Below, in pieces: positions 46,019-56,785 of a DNA stretch of 64,000 bases. The notes under the pieces are model-generated. The model saw only the letters and a program-made list of their open reading frames with translations. It did no database searches and had not been told where the DNA came from. Source of the stretch: Bidens hawaiensis (lineage: Eukaryota; Streptophyta; Magnoliopsida; Asterales; Asteraceae); NCBI GenBank assembly GCA_021521415.1, contig JAIQDT010005489.1, positions 114,317-178,316 of the forward strand. Reading direction: 5' to 3'. Made by a program: the position numbers and the translations under genes. How positions within the stretch are numbered: the stretch's first letter is position 1; every line of letters begins with the position of its first letter.

Positions 46019-47190
46019 TTAAAGTGCCCTGGGAGAGGGGCTTAGAGTTGGAGTGAGGATTAGCCGTTCAACTCTTTCTTGTGGTTCCCCTATACTTACA
46101 ATAGTCTCCTTTTGTGAGGAGAGATGATGAGCTGGATTGGGTGGATGTGTGATCTGTTGTGAGGAAGTAACAACAATCAATTGTGTTTGTGGCTTTTGTG
46201 TTACCAGAGGTTGTTCAGGCACCTCAACCTCCTTAACTATCTTTTATAGCTATACTTTGTATTTTGGCTTTTGAGATTTCTTTGATGGTTTCTTTTTGGT
46301 GGAAAGTGTGGGTTTCGAAGTGCAAGGATGAGCACTTTGATAACCTTGAGGAGTAGGCTCCATTTTTGTAACCACAAATATAGATGCAACAACCGTTTGG
46401 GTAGGTTCCTCCTCATCAGCCAAAGTTGATGACTTGGAATCTTTCATTTTCGCAAAAATCTCATTTCTTAGACTCTGACTTTTTGTTAATGCTCATTGGA
46501 TCAAATCAGTTTTTGGTAATATCTTAATGAGTTATACCATAACGAACCTTTAAACATCAAAAATGGTTTTCCTTTTGGTGCACTCGTTGCTTTTACATTT
46601 GTTGCTAAATCATTAAAAAAAGATTTTGAAAAGCAATAGTCTTCACAGTAAGAATGGAATATGCCAAATTTTAAATATTTGTGGCAATTCATTTCAACCG
46701 GTGGTTTTGCAAGACATACACTGAAGCATAGTATGGAACAAGAATTTCATCGAATGGGGCAAAAAGTTTTTGTAAAGTGTGGCTTTCTGAGTTGAAGCCA
46801 ATGAACTCTTCTATCACAGTTAGTGGAGCAATTTTTGGTGCATAATCATAATCATTTAACTCAAAAGTTGAAAAATGAGCGATGAAGATACAATTACCTC
46901 TGACTTACCTACCTTTGATTTAATGAAGAAAGGCGTCTTATTGTCAATGTCATACTGGATTGATGCCTATTTTCAGAAGTTGTTGAGTGCTTGGGATGTC
47001 CCTTTCAAGGTAAAGACCAGGATCAATCATTAAGATGTTATGGAAATGACTTCCAGTGATTATCCCGATGATTGCATCATACTCTGGATAGTTAGGGTTG
47101 GTGATGAGATATGGTAACCAGTTGTGAGGATTCTTGAATTGAAGATTTCTAGGGTTTTTGCTCCATTTTCGCAGAGTGTATAAAGATGAT
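46019..47190 (-). pseudogene. Decayed coding region, protein family not recognised
   Basis: Several pieces of coding-like sequence lie in order on the minus strand: LYTLRKWSKNPRNLQF and NWLPYLITNPNYPEYDAI and DPGLYLERDIPST (about 47190-46985), FSTFELNDYDYAPKIAPLTV and EEFIGFNSESHTLQKLF (about 46880-46760), MNCHKYLKFGIFHSYCED to LWYNSLRYYQKL (46692-46504), then a Lys/Pro/Ser/Thr-rich tail (46447-46022). Frames change between the pieces and stops separate them. The layout (globular part then a charged low-complexity tail) could be a retroelement or a host protein. It lies on the same strand as element E. I do not recognise the family. Confidence 0.5.
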
Positions 47191-47585
47191 GAATATTGAA
47201 AGTTATTTGTGATTATGAAACATGATAATACGAGGTTTAATGATTATGAAAGGTATTTTGTGATTGGTAAAGGTGTAAGCGGTTTTAGCAATTGGGTAGT
47301 TACTAGTTATTGTTATAACCAGTGTTCCATTGAAACAACGGCTAGCAAAACTCAACAACTGTAGAATAATGAAACAACTAGTTTTGAATAAAATTGATCA
47401 GTCTTTGTGAAAATACTGATTGACATCAATATTTTTGATAAAACAATTGTTTTAAAAATTGGATTTCATTATTTTTCTCAACAGCAGTTCAGAAAAATAT
47501 TTTGAAAACATTAATCAATAGTTTTGAAGAAAACTAATCAATAATTTTGAAAATAGCAGTTTTCAATTGTTGTATACACCAGAGA
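47191..47585. other. No gene seen
   Basis: AT-rich flank between the decayed coding region and solo LTR D2. Recurrent TTTTGAAAA words near 47450-47560. Confidence 0.5.
47581..47585. other. Target-site duplication AGAGA, left copy
   Basis: Before TGTAACATCCCG of D2; repeated at 49949-49953. Confidence 0.93.
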
Positions 47586-47739
47586 TGTAACATCCCGTTT
47601 TCAGTTTTCCGTTTTCAGTTTCATTAATAAAATAATATGAGTTATTATGAGTTGGGCTAGTGTTGGGTTACGTAAATGGGTAATAGACTTGGATTGACAA
47701 GGAAGAGAGAGACCATGGGTTTAAGCCCATGACCCATAG

Positions 47740-47749
47740 TATATAAACC
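47740..47749 (+). promoter_or_regulatory. TATA box of LTR D2
   Basis: TATATAAACC about 155 bases from the LTR start, followed by a pyrimidine-rich region (CTCTCTCTCATATTTCTCTC). Confidence 0.6.
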
Positions 47750-48127
47750 ATAATTATCCATTAATCCATCCATTTTTCACTCATTCCATACACTACCCAC
47801 ACACGCTTAAGCTCTCTCTCATATTTCTCTCTTTCTATAACCGAAACCAAGAAGAAAAAACCGAGCATTTATCCAAGGTAACGATAGTATGATATTATAT
47901 GGATACAAACCCGCTAGATCTAGTCGTGAAACGACGAGCCGACACCCTCAACCGTTAAAGTCACGAGATCTAGATGGAATCGGGTATAAACCGGTCAAAA
48001 GACGAGCTTAGGGGTCACCCTCTCTCGGAACTGGATCAAACGGGACGAAAAACGGTGTAAAATACGTTTTTCCAGCACGGCGGCCCCGAAAAGGCGTCGC
48101 AGAATTTAAGGATGTCAGAGAATGTTT

Positions 48128-48370
48128 CTGACCTAACCCTAAGCGCGTGTAACGAATTCGCTATGTAATTCGTTATGTAATTCGTTACGGAAGAATAACG
48201 AATTAGCCACATTTGTTAAGTCATTCATTATGCCATTCGCTACGAAGAACTAACGAATGAACCCTCATTCGTTAGCCGGACCAAACGAATGAGGCCAGTT
48301 CGTTATAAAGCCCATTCGTTATGAAAGACAGAAGCAACGAATGAGCCCCCATTCGTGAAGGATCTGATAA
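48128..48370. repeat. AACGAAT/ATTCGTT motif array in LTR D2
   Basis: The 7-mer AACGAAT or its complement occurs more than ten times in about 240 bases, in both orientations, often as CATTCGTTA. It sits at the same distance from the LTR start as the 33-bp array in D1. Confidence 0.85.
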
Positions 48371-48564
48371 CGAATTAGACTTTGAAAGAATGACAGAAAG
48401 GTCCGTGGACTTAGAAAAGAATGATTTAATTACATAGAAGCCCTTGGACCTTGTTAATTGATGAAAGATAACTTAAAGGATTAACGAGTTAACAATAAAA
48501 TACTATTATGAAATCCTAATGGAAATTATGTTAAGACATAATAAAATACTATTATGCCCCTTGG

Positions 48565-48632
48565 ACCCTGCTAGGGGCTGCCGCCCCTAGAACCCCGCTG
48601 CCAAGGGCGCTGCCCCAGACCCCCGTTCGTTG
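48565..48632. repeat. GC-rich hairpin cluster in LTR D2
   Basis: CTAGGGGCTGCCGCCCCTAG (8-bp stem, 4-base loop), then GGGCGCTGCCCC. Counterpart of 43499-43590 in D1. Confidence 0.85.
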
Positions 48633-49139
48633 AGGGTTATAATTAGACCAGAAACGCGATATGGGTAGTGATAGTTAAATGATACCTGTAATTATTATAC
48701 AGTTAGTTGCGCGCAACTAAAGAAATGAATAGCCATTAACGATGAACGTAACATAACGCAGGTGAGTTTCTAGCCCCACTTCCTTGTTACGTTTTCAGGG
48801 CTGTGTGCTTACTCAATTTGAACGTTAATACACTTAACTTAAGTGGTAAGTGTATGCTATACATGATATATGGGATAGAATGTATGAATGTAATAAGCGA
48901 ATGCCTGTCGGTACGTGAACGATCTTCGAATATTGCACGTATCGTCAAGGAGTATGGTTGTTAGATGAATGATGTGAAGAACGCCTAGTATGTTCGTATG
49001 ACATGATGTAATTTGCTTGGTACGTTATATATGATTGTTGTACATGTGGTACGGGTAAGCAGGGGTATGTACAGTATGCAAACTCTACGTCTGACATAGT
49101 AATTTATGATGGCAAATCCCTCTAACTTCTGTTGGACAT

Positions 49140-49500
49140 AGACGTGGCATGTGATGGCGTAGTTAAGGACTATGGGCCTTAAACGTGTTATAGATGATAG
49201 ATGAGAACATAGTTAAGGACTATGGTCCTTATACGTATTACATATAAGAGCCAGCATAGGAACAGACTGCAAACCTTATACGTGCTGTAAATGTATTATG
49301 GTAGCATAAGGGAGGACCACAGACCTCGTACATGCTATGAAATAGGTGGCAACATAGGAATGGACTGCGGACCTTGTGTGCGTTGTTTATATAGGATGGT
49401 ATATGGAAGGACTGCGGACCTTGTACGTATCATGAATTGTGAACATAGGTAAGGACTGCGGACCTTTTACGTGTTCATGACCTTGAGCACATGTGTAGAC
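49140..49500. repeat. Degenerate GGACTGCGGACCTT repeats in LTR D2
   Basis: Recurring AAGGACTATGG(T)CCTTA and GGACTGCGGACCTTGTACGT units every ~50-60 bases. Same LTR position as the 32-bp array of D1, with a related core (AAGG...GGACC/GGTCC). Confidence 0.8.
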
Positions 49501-49948
49501 GGCGGACTGTGAACGTACTCTTGGTTGGTTATGGGAAGTGAATGTATGCATGTATGTATGAAAGGAAGGTAACCGGTTAAGTATGGATATGTACCTTCAG
49601 ATACGTATGTATGTATGTATGATATGTGAATGTATTGTATGTTGCCTGATTAACTAGAACTCACTCAACGTAGCTGACTTTTAGCATGCACGCATGTTAA
49701 TAGACTGAGGCAGTTCGCTTGACTGAAGGCACATGGCAGGGTCTGAAGGAGCTGGCATCTGAAGAAGGATTTGTCATGATGTTAAATAAGATGTTTTATG
49801 TTATGTTTTTAAAGACAAGTTTGAATGTTTGTAACAAATGATCAAAGTTTTATTTATTCTGCGAAAGTTTTAATTAACTCTGATATTTAGAACTGTGTTT
49901 ATGAGGAAATCCAACACAAATGTAGGGCATCGGGACCGGGGCTTTACA

Positions 49949-49953
49949 AGAGA
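49949..49953. other. Target-site duplication AGAGA, right copy
   Basis: Pairs with 47581-47585. Confidence 0.93.
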
Positions 49954-50469
49954 TATGCAAACAGTCTTTTTGACATGTTGAAAACACATTTTTAGTATAA
50001 AAAATCAGTAGCTAATAACTTTTTTGATTTTCAGAAAATGGTTATCCAAAGTTTAACATTCTCAATCTAGAAATCATTTTTTGAAAAGTTATAATAACAA
50101 GAATTAAACAATAATCAACAAGCAATTTAAATTCTCTATTATAATAATTATTTCAATCTTGAATATGCATTGTAGATATAAAATTGTACATCAATGCAGA
50201 GGTGGATTATGTTTTGGATCAAACCCCTATGAACACGTTGGGTGAAACGGAGCGTGTTCATGTCAAGATGACGGGTCACAGGTTGACCCTTTTGAACTGT
50301 TTAGTGGTGAAATTAAGCAAACACAACACATACCTGCAAAAAATGAAAGGATTCTCGCTGCCGAGCACACCGAATTCTCGCTATACAGATAGGGTCTGCT
50401 CACCGTATTGCTTTTCGAGGATGAAGGATGTTACGGAAGGCGAGAACCAAAACCAGGAACCTGCTTAAA
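49954..50469. other. No supported gene; one 94-codon frame
   Basis: The + strand frame at 50184-50468 has no recognisable domain. Splice signals for a transcript lie on the opposite strand just to the right, so it may be antisense to that transcript. Confidence 0.4.
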
Positions 50470-51500
50470 TTGTTCTTTCATTTCAGTGAAAATAGGAACA
50501 TAGACATTCTAAACAGACCATTCCCTAATAACCAAATACGATTATGATTTGGAATAACATACAATTTTAACTTCAATAAATGGTAAATTAGTAACCTGAA
50601 GATGTAAATCAACCAAATAATCAGCTTTATATAAGTTGGTTTCAATGTTGAACATTAAAAAAATAAATAAAAAATAAATACAAATTTGATTATAATAACA
50701 CCGATCAACACTTACTTGGCAGGCGTGATCATGATGCTTGGCATATCAATAACCTTTGTCTCTGATCATCATGATAGGTCTCTCAAAATTGTAACCTGCA
50801 TATTTTCAAGATTATCAAAATGAAAATAAACAAAAATTGTGAACAAAACTCATATTTAACTCACTAAATGATCAAATAAGCCATATCAATAAGCAAAAGG
50901 TAACCAATTTTTTAGAATCCTATTTCAAACACAAAAATTTTAGCCTAATTTCAAAAATAAACGGAAATCATGCATGCATACCTGTCGTTTATTTTGCTCA
51001 GCCCACACTATTCGGTTTCGAAATGCTAATTGTTGGTGATTTAAGAAATATAAGGCCGTAGAGAAAACTGATCATTGATTGCAAAGTATTCAATGCAATT
51101 GAAGGTCGGGAAACAATCGTCCCTGGGACTTAAATTGAAGAAACTGCTAATTGATTGTACATATTTATTATTGAACGCCGACAATGAATGACTACCAAAG
51201 CAATAAACGATCAAAGTGACAGGGTCGCCGGCTGGTGAAGGCACAATAAATGGTCGACGGGGTCGCCGGTTTGAACAATATCAAACCTTAATAGATTCAA
51301 ATAACAAATTAAAGTGTACTGTGAGAATCTATGTGCAGGAGGATGAAGGGAAGGTGTGAAACTTAAATTGAATTGAATGGTTGAATGGAACGGTCGCAGG
51401 AGAATTAAGGATTATACGATTAAAGGGTGCCAACCAATGATGGATAATTAATATAACGGTGAGATTGAGGCCGGAGCAATTAATTTAACGCCGTCTCGCC
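50470..51500 (-). ncRNA. Possible spliced, probably noncoding minus-strand transcript
   Basis: Read on the minus strand, two plausible introns appear. Intron 1 is 50981-50796 (186 bp): donor CGACAG|GTATGC, acceptor ATATGCAG|GTTAC. Intron 2 is 50715-50596 (120 bp): donor CCAA|GTAAGTG, acceptor CATCTTCAG|GTTAC. Both are AT-rich with T-rich ends, as plant introns are. The 80-base exon between them has stops in all frames, so a coding role is unlikely there. A 67-codon frame (51244-51041) lies in the presumed first exon and stops before the donor. The two acceptors being followed by the same GTTAC could also mean a repeat. Confidence 0.3.
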
Positions 51501-51552
51501 GAAAATAAACATTTACCATTTTGTCCTCCTAATATGTTTTATATGTTATATA

Positions 51553-51597
51553 GATTAGATATAGATATAGATATAGATATAGATATAGATATAGATA
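51553..51597. repeat. (ATAGAT)n hexanucleotide repeat
   Basis: About seven tandem units of GATATA/ATAGAT. Confidence 0.95.
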
Positions 51598-52170
51598 ACA
51601 AATACAAGAGAAAATAAAAGGGCTCATAATAAAGCCAATAGATACATGAATAGGCAAATGTTACTCTCTATAATTATGGTACATTGATAATATAAAATAC
51701 AACATTAGAACCAATAATAAAATCGCAATACATGTATAGCTAAGATTTCTTCAAAATAAGAAGTATAAGTTGAAGCTTGCAAATGTTGGATCCCCATGAA
51801 AAGAACATCACCATCTATAGTGACTGACTTTAGCTTTTATTAATGTTCATTGAAAAACGAACATAAAATTAATATTTCTTTGTTTGAAATTAATTATTTT
51901 ATCTAAATCAACGTGAAAATTTGTTACTTATAAAAGTTTAATATTAATAACTAATACAATGTATTTATATAAAACTAAAGTATATATCTATGTTTGTATT
52001 TAATTTTTAAATTAAAAAATAATTATTAAAAAGAGAAAATAATTGATTAAGAAGGAAAAAAAAGTTAAATATAAAACTATTAATAAAAAGGGAAATGTAT
52101 TTAATAAGAGAGAGAGGTGGAAAAATTTTGTAAGAAACTATCTTGTGTAATGCCATGTGACATTAAAAAC

Positions 52171-52204
<34 letters not shown>

Positions 52205-52724
52205 CCTTTAACAAAATACAGATCCCATTAATTTGAGAATGTCACATTCCATCTCATGATGTTTATTATCTTCAAGGCAACCACATTACGGTTTAAACAT
52301 AAAAAAATAATAAAATTAAAGGAAAACAACTACAAGCATATTATATCAACAATAATTGAAGACTAACTCAAAATGGGAAGCAAATGAGAGCTAATTATAA
52401 AGCTGACTTTATCACACATGGTTTGGACCTATAACAAATTCGGTTCGGTTATGGTACCATACTGGGTATTTTTGGTACCCACTTTTTGGGTAGAAAATTT
52501 AGGTACCGGTAGTTTCAGTACCGGTATCGAGCTAATCCCCTAGTTCACTGTTAACGGGAAACTTAATATTTTTTTCGATCAATAAAATTGGTGCAAATTG
52601 CAAGCATATCTTTTAATGACGGTTGAATATGTGCTACATTTGGCCCTACCCATGAATAATGAATAGGGTGTCGTATACTGGTTCACGTGTTTGACAAACG
52701 TCATAAACGCAGACCTCGACGGGC
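51598..52724. other. No gene seen; AT-rich with simple repeats
   Basis: Contains an AT microsatellite (52173-52201) and, at about 52450-52530, several GGTACC/ACCGGTA words (GGTACCGGTAG, AGTACCGGTATCG) of a kind common in plant DNA-transposon debris. No reading frame of note. Confidence 0.5.
52173..52201. repeat. (AT)n microsatellite
   Basis: About 14 AT units. Confidence 0.95.
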
Positions 52725-53542
52725 TGTAACAACTCGGTTTATCCATATATTATTTGTTAATCGATATCCGACCCGTTATCGTTTTCGGGCAACTCATCGC
52801 ATTCATCGAGCTACTATTATTTTATTATTATTATTATTTATATTTAATCAATTTTCTAATGTAACTTTGAGATATTCACATTTTTACCCCCTAAACACAA
52901 GTTTAACCTATTTTTGTTCCATATGTAATGTACAAGGGCAACTGTAGTTCTTAAAATTTTAATAATTTATAATACTAACCAATGACCCATTAACCCGTAT
53001 CCAAACCCGACCCATTTAGCCAATCGCGACTCGTTTAGTTTGTTTGCACCACAATTATCAACGTAAAATAGGAATTTAATCATGAGCTTTGATCCTCTTT
53101 CCATATCAGACCTTACCGACGTCTTTGATTAGGAAAAGAATCGTAAATTGATATGTATTTCTAATATAAACAAAGCTGACTTAACCCGTGTAAGTGATAT
53201 ACCATATAACGATCATTGTAATGTAATTAAACATGCCAGCACCATCTCACCATGATCTCCGTCAATAACCCTAACCTTAATTACATTATAATAGCTTCAT
53301 ATATCGTGTTCAGATATGTTCTTGGCCGTCTTCTTCCTTGCGTCGTTCCCCATCAATTCCTCTTGCTAAAAAGGTAATTAAACATTGAATCCAGGTCGTC
53401 TTGAACCTAATTTCTTTAACCCTAAAACTTAATTTGTTGAATGTTAAGTAGATTGATCGATTAGGAGAATTAGGGTTCAAAAGTTTTGGGGGTAAATCTG
53501 GCCTGATGCATTTAATAAACTTTTCTGATGCATTAACAAACT

Positions 53543-53630
53543 GATCACTTAGCTCAGTTGGTTAGATGTGTATGCGTTCAACTCTGTGAACTGGCCAGGG
53601 GCGCGGGTTCGAGCCCCCTGGACGTGGTTT
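53543..53630 (+). repeat. tRNA-like module inside LTR F2
   Basis: TTAGCTCAGTTGGTTAG is a near-perfect pol III A box/D arm. GGGTTCGAGCCCC about 55 bases later is a near-perfect B box/T arm. A GTTCA/TGAAC anticodon-like stem lies between them. The acceptor stem does not pair and T-stem pairing is partial, so I do not call a functional tRNA. F1 has a more diverged version at the homologous place. Confidence 0.55.
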
Positions 53631-53747
53631 TTGATTATTTAATCATTTTCATTTGTTTTAGAGTTTTGTAAACATTATTTTTATCAAACCAACATTTTTT
53701 GAGTTGATCCCGTTACAAGCATTCATGTATGTATGTATGTATGTGTG

Positions 53748-53751
<4 letters not shown>

Positions 53752-53798
<47 letters not shown>
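53752..53798. repeat. (AT)n microsatellite
   Basis: About 23 AT units after a GTAT tetranucleotide run (53724-53746). Confidence 0.95.
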
Positions 53799-53802
<4 letters not shown>

Positions 53803-54251
53803 TACGTTTTTTAGCAAAAATATAGTAAACATGTTTAAAACACGTTAAATATATTTTTATCATTTAAACTCGTTAACGCTTCATTTGTATTATTTTACTC
53901 AAATATTATATCTCAATCTATAGTTAATCAAATCATTTTATTTAGTTTGCATTTTTTTATTATTTAATCGAATATTATTAATATAAGTATATTTTATAAT
54001 AAATCTATTTATTTTAAATTATTTCATTTATATATCTTATTTTATATTATATCAAGTATAAGAAATAGTGATTTTATAAATAAAAGTTATCATCTTATAA
54101 CTAAAAGACAAACAATGTTAATGGCTTTTCAATAATAATAAATTGAAATCCATCGATCAATAAATATTCTAATAACAACATAACTCAAATCACATCGAAA
54201 TCTAAATTCATCAAATCATGATCCCTTATAATTAATATAATATTATATTAT

Positions 54252-56595
54252 TGTGACACTCGTCAATTTCAGGTTAACTCTGTTAATTCAAACTCAAGAT
54301 CACACGAACTATGTTATTCCAGTTAACGCATATCCCATTACATTTAAATTAGGGTTTTAATGACGCATGACAATCATTACACAAGTAGTCTTTCGGAGTT
54401 TCACCGAAACACACACGAGTCGACTCAAACCGTTGGTGAACAAACAATAAATATTATAAACAAGTAATTTATATAATTATGTGTTACGTTTATGTGTAAT
54501 TTGGTGCTTACATGTATAACCTCATATCGTGAAGAAAATAAAGTAGTTATGCTAGAATTATTAAAAATAGAAGTTGAGGGTGCTAGTTGTAACTTGTAAT
54601 TTATTTAATTAATATATAATCAACCTTAACCATAAACCCTAACTCTCCCTCTCCCTCTCCCTTGTGCGATCGGCAGCGCCCCCCCTCCCCTCTCTCCTTG
54701 TTCGACCGAAAACCCACAAGCACGCACACATACATACAAATTATTTTCAAGCTTATTAAAGAATCCAAGGTGCTAACTAGGTAACTAACACCATATCTAG
54801 ACTTTCTATTGATTTAATTACATCATTAAGCATACTAATCATAAAGCCTAAATGCTAAGTATGTTGATTGTTGATGAGTTAGGGTTGCATGCATGATTGT
54901 TAGTTCATAGGATAATAGTTTGTTAAATTTTTGGTGAAGACTGATGCTGGACAGAATCATAATTGCATGTTAAAACGACTATAACTTGATGTTAATCATG
55001 ATGTGTTTGGAAGTGATTATTGATTCTATGATGTAGTAGGTCGAGTCTAGTTTCTAAAGATTCTGAGTTTGTAATTTTTGGACGTGTGGAAGTTAGTTTT
55101 TATTAATTTACAAATCTGTTGTGCAAGTCTGATTCGGGAAGCCTGGTTGTTAGCTGTTTTGTAATTAGTGTATCTCACAAACGACAAGACCAATTTAGTT
55201 GATTACACTTCTAAAAGTTAATAATTTGAGTAAGGAATTTAACCCAATTGACCTTGCATTAATTGGATTAACCATGTAACGAGAACAGTAAATAACGTGT
55301 TGTTGCACATGATAATAACTACTGTGTGTTTACTGTGTTGTTTTGATCATTGTTAGATTTTCGGAATGTAGTAAAATATAATAAAAATATTTTTAGAAAC
55401 CTAACTCACGTGTGCTTCTGTGATGATTTTTGGTGATTTTATTTACTTGTTATGATTTATGAAATAGAGAAATCTTGACGTGTTAAAATATGTCTCGGTA
55501 ACTTAGCTGCTGAATTCTTTGAGTTAACGTGAAAAGTGATTATTTAATCGATGTTTGCTTTGTGTTTGACATGTTTTCCCTTGTGGGAGATAGTTTACCA
55601 ATGATTTACCATAGTAACACTTAACACTATACTTGTTCACACATGCAACTTATCACCAACGTGTTTGTCGAGTCACACTTATTTCATAAACGAAACACGA
55701 ACACATCTCATGCATAACTTTTATGTGTCGAGTCTAGAGACTCACTCGTAGTTTAAACACTTAGAAATCTCATTTTTGTTTTTAGAGCACTATTGAGGAT
55801 TTCAGTGACGCACACTTTTCTCGAATCTTTTTGTTAACTTCGCAAACAGTGAGTTTCACGGCCCCTTTTACTCTTTAACGTTTTTATTAGGGGAAGATAA
55901 CATACTCCAACGCTTTAGATTTTGTTACTCTTTATATATAACTTGTAAGGCTAAGTGGAAACAAACCAACTAAGTCCTTCTGAACATTAAAACGGTTAAT
56001 ATTAGATAATAGCGAGTCACCTTTGAGTAATACTACTGGGTTTGACAAACCCCACCCAACTCTAAACTCGACGGTAGGTCGAGTGGGTGTAATTTTGGCT
56101 AACACATTACCATGGTCGTGGTTGACATGGTGGCAAGGCAATCGTATAAACAGTCAGCTTTCGGTGTCGAACACTTAGTAATACATGCTTGATAGGTTAG
56201 CTACCTATTGATATATAATTGACTTAACACTATCTGATAATGCTAAAACACAACGCTTAATTTTACTTAAACCTGTGAACTCACCAACCCTGTGATGACA
56301 CTTTTAGTATGTTTATCTCAAGTAGCCGAGGCGGGCGAGCGGTATAGGACATGCATTCTCTGAACTCTATTGTTTAAACTTCTTTTAAATTTTATCATGA
56401 TAACTGTGTTTTAAGTCGTCGTGTGGCACAACTATTTGCTTTACAATTTACGCTTCCGCATTTTTACTTAAGACTTGATGTCTTGGTTGTTTTTAAAACT
56501 TTAACTGTGGTGTTTGATATAACTAACGATTCCGATCCTGTTAGTTCACACCCTCTGACAGTAAAACTCCGTTAGTGGATTTTGAGGGTGTGACA
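54252..56595 (+). repeat. Gypsy element B2, 5' LTR
   Basis: 2344 bp, TGTGACACTCGTC...TTTTGAGGGTGTGACA, followed by a tRNA-iMet primer site. It is the intact reference for solo LTR B1 (3208-16159). The minus-strand frame at 55932-56141 is chance. Confidence 0.93.
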
Positions 56596-56598
56596 GAT

Positions 56599-56612
56599 TG
56601 GTATCAGAGCCA
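56599..56612 (+). other. Primer-binding site of element B2 (tRNA-iMet type)
   Basis: TGGTATCAGAGCCA three bases after the LTR end at 56595. Confidence 0.95.
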
Positions 56613-56785
56613 TTGGTTTAGCGAACTAGAATTGCATTCATACTAAACTATAACAGCAATGACCCATTAATTATGATCTTACACACTGCATATATGAATA
56701 TATATTATATGTTTAGTTATTCATTTTCTTTATCTCTTTACCTCATTCACTCATACGCACGTAATACACGACTTATCATGTAGGG

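Larger units (their letters stand above)
47586..49948 (+). repeat. Solo LTR D2
   Basis: 2363 bp, TGTAACATCCCG...GGGGCTTTACA, flanked by perfect AGAGA. No primer site or internal region follows. TATATAAACC at 47740-47749 is a good TATA box, with a C/T-rich start region after it. It shares its 3' 80 bases, the hairpin cluster and the ATGCACGC...GGCATCTGAAG block with D1. Confidence 0.95.
52725..54251 (+). repeat. LTR F2, 5' part, interrupted by element B2
   Basis: Starts TGTAACAACTCGGTTTAT, as F1 does, and shares ACCCATTAACCC, AACCCGACCC and GCACCA(C/T)AATT blocks with F1. The match is diverged. It stops at 54251 where gypsy B2 begins; its right part would lie beyond the window. The frame at 52687-52947 crosses the LTR start and is chance. 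Confidence 0.8.

Noticed and set aside
53543..53630. Functional tRNA gene
   Set aside because: The D-arm and T-arm consensus is good, but the acceptor stem does not pair and T-stem pairing is incomplete; the module lies within an LTR and is shared with another copy.
53752..53798. AT runs as replication origins or attachment sites
   Set aside because: Simple microsatellites; nothing around them supports a special function.
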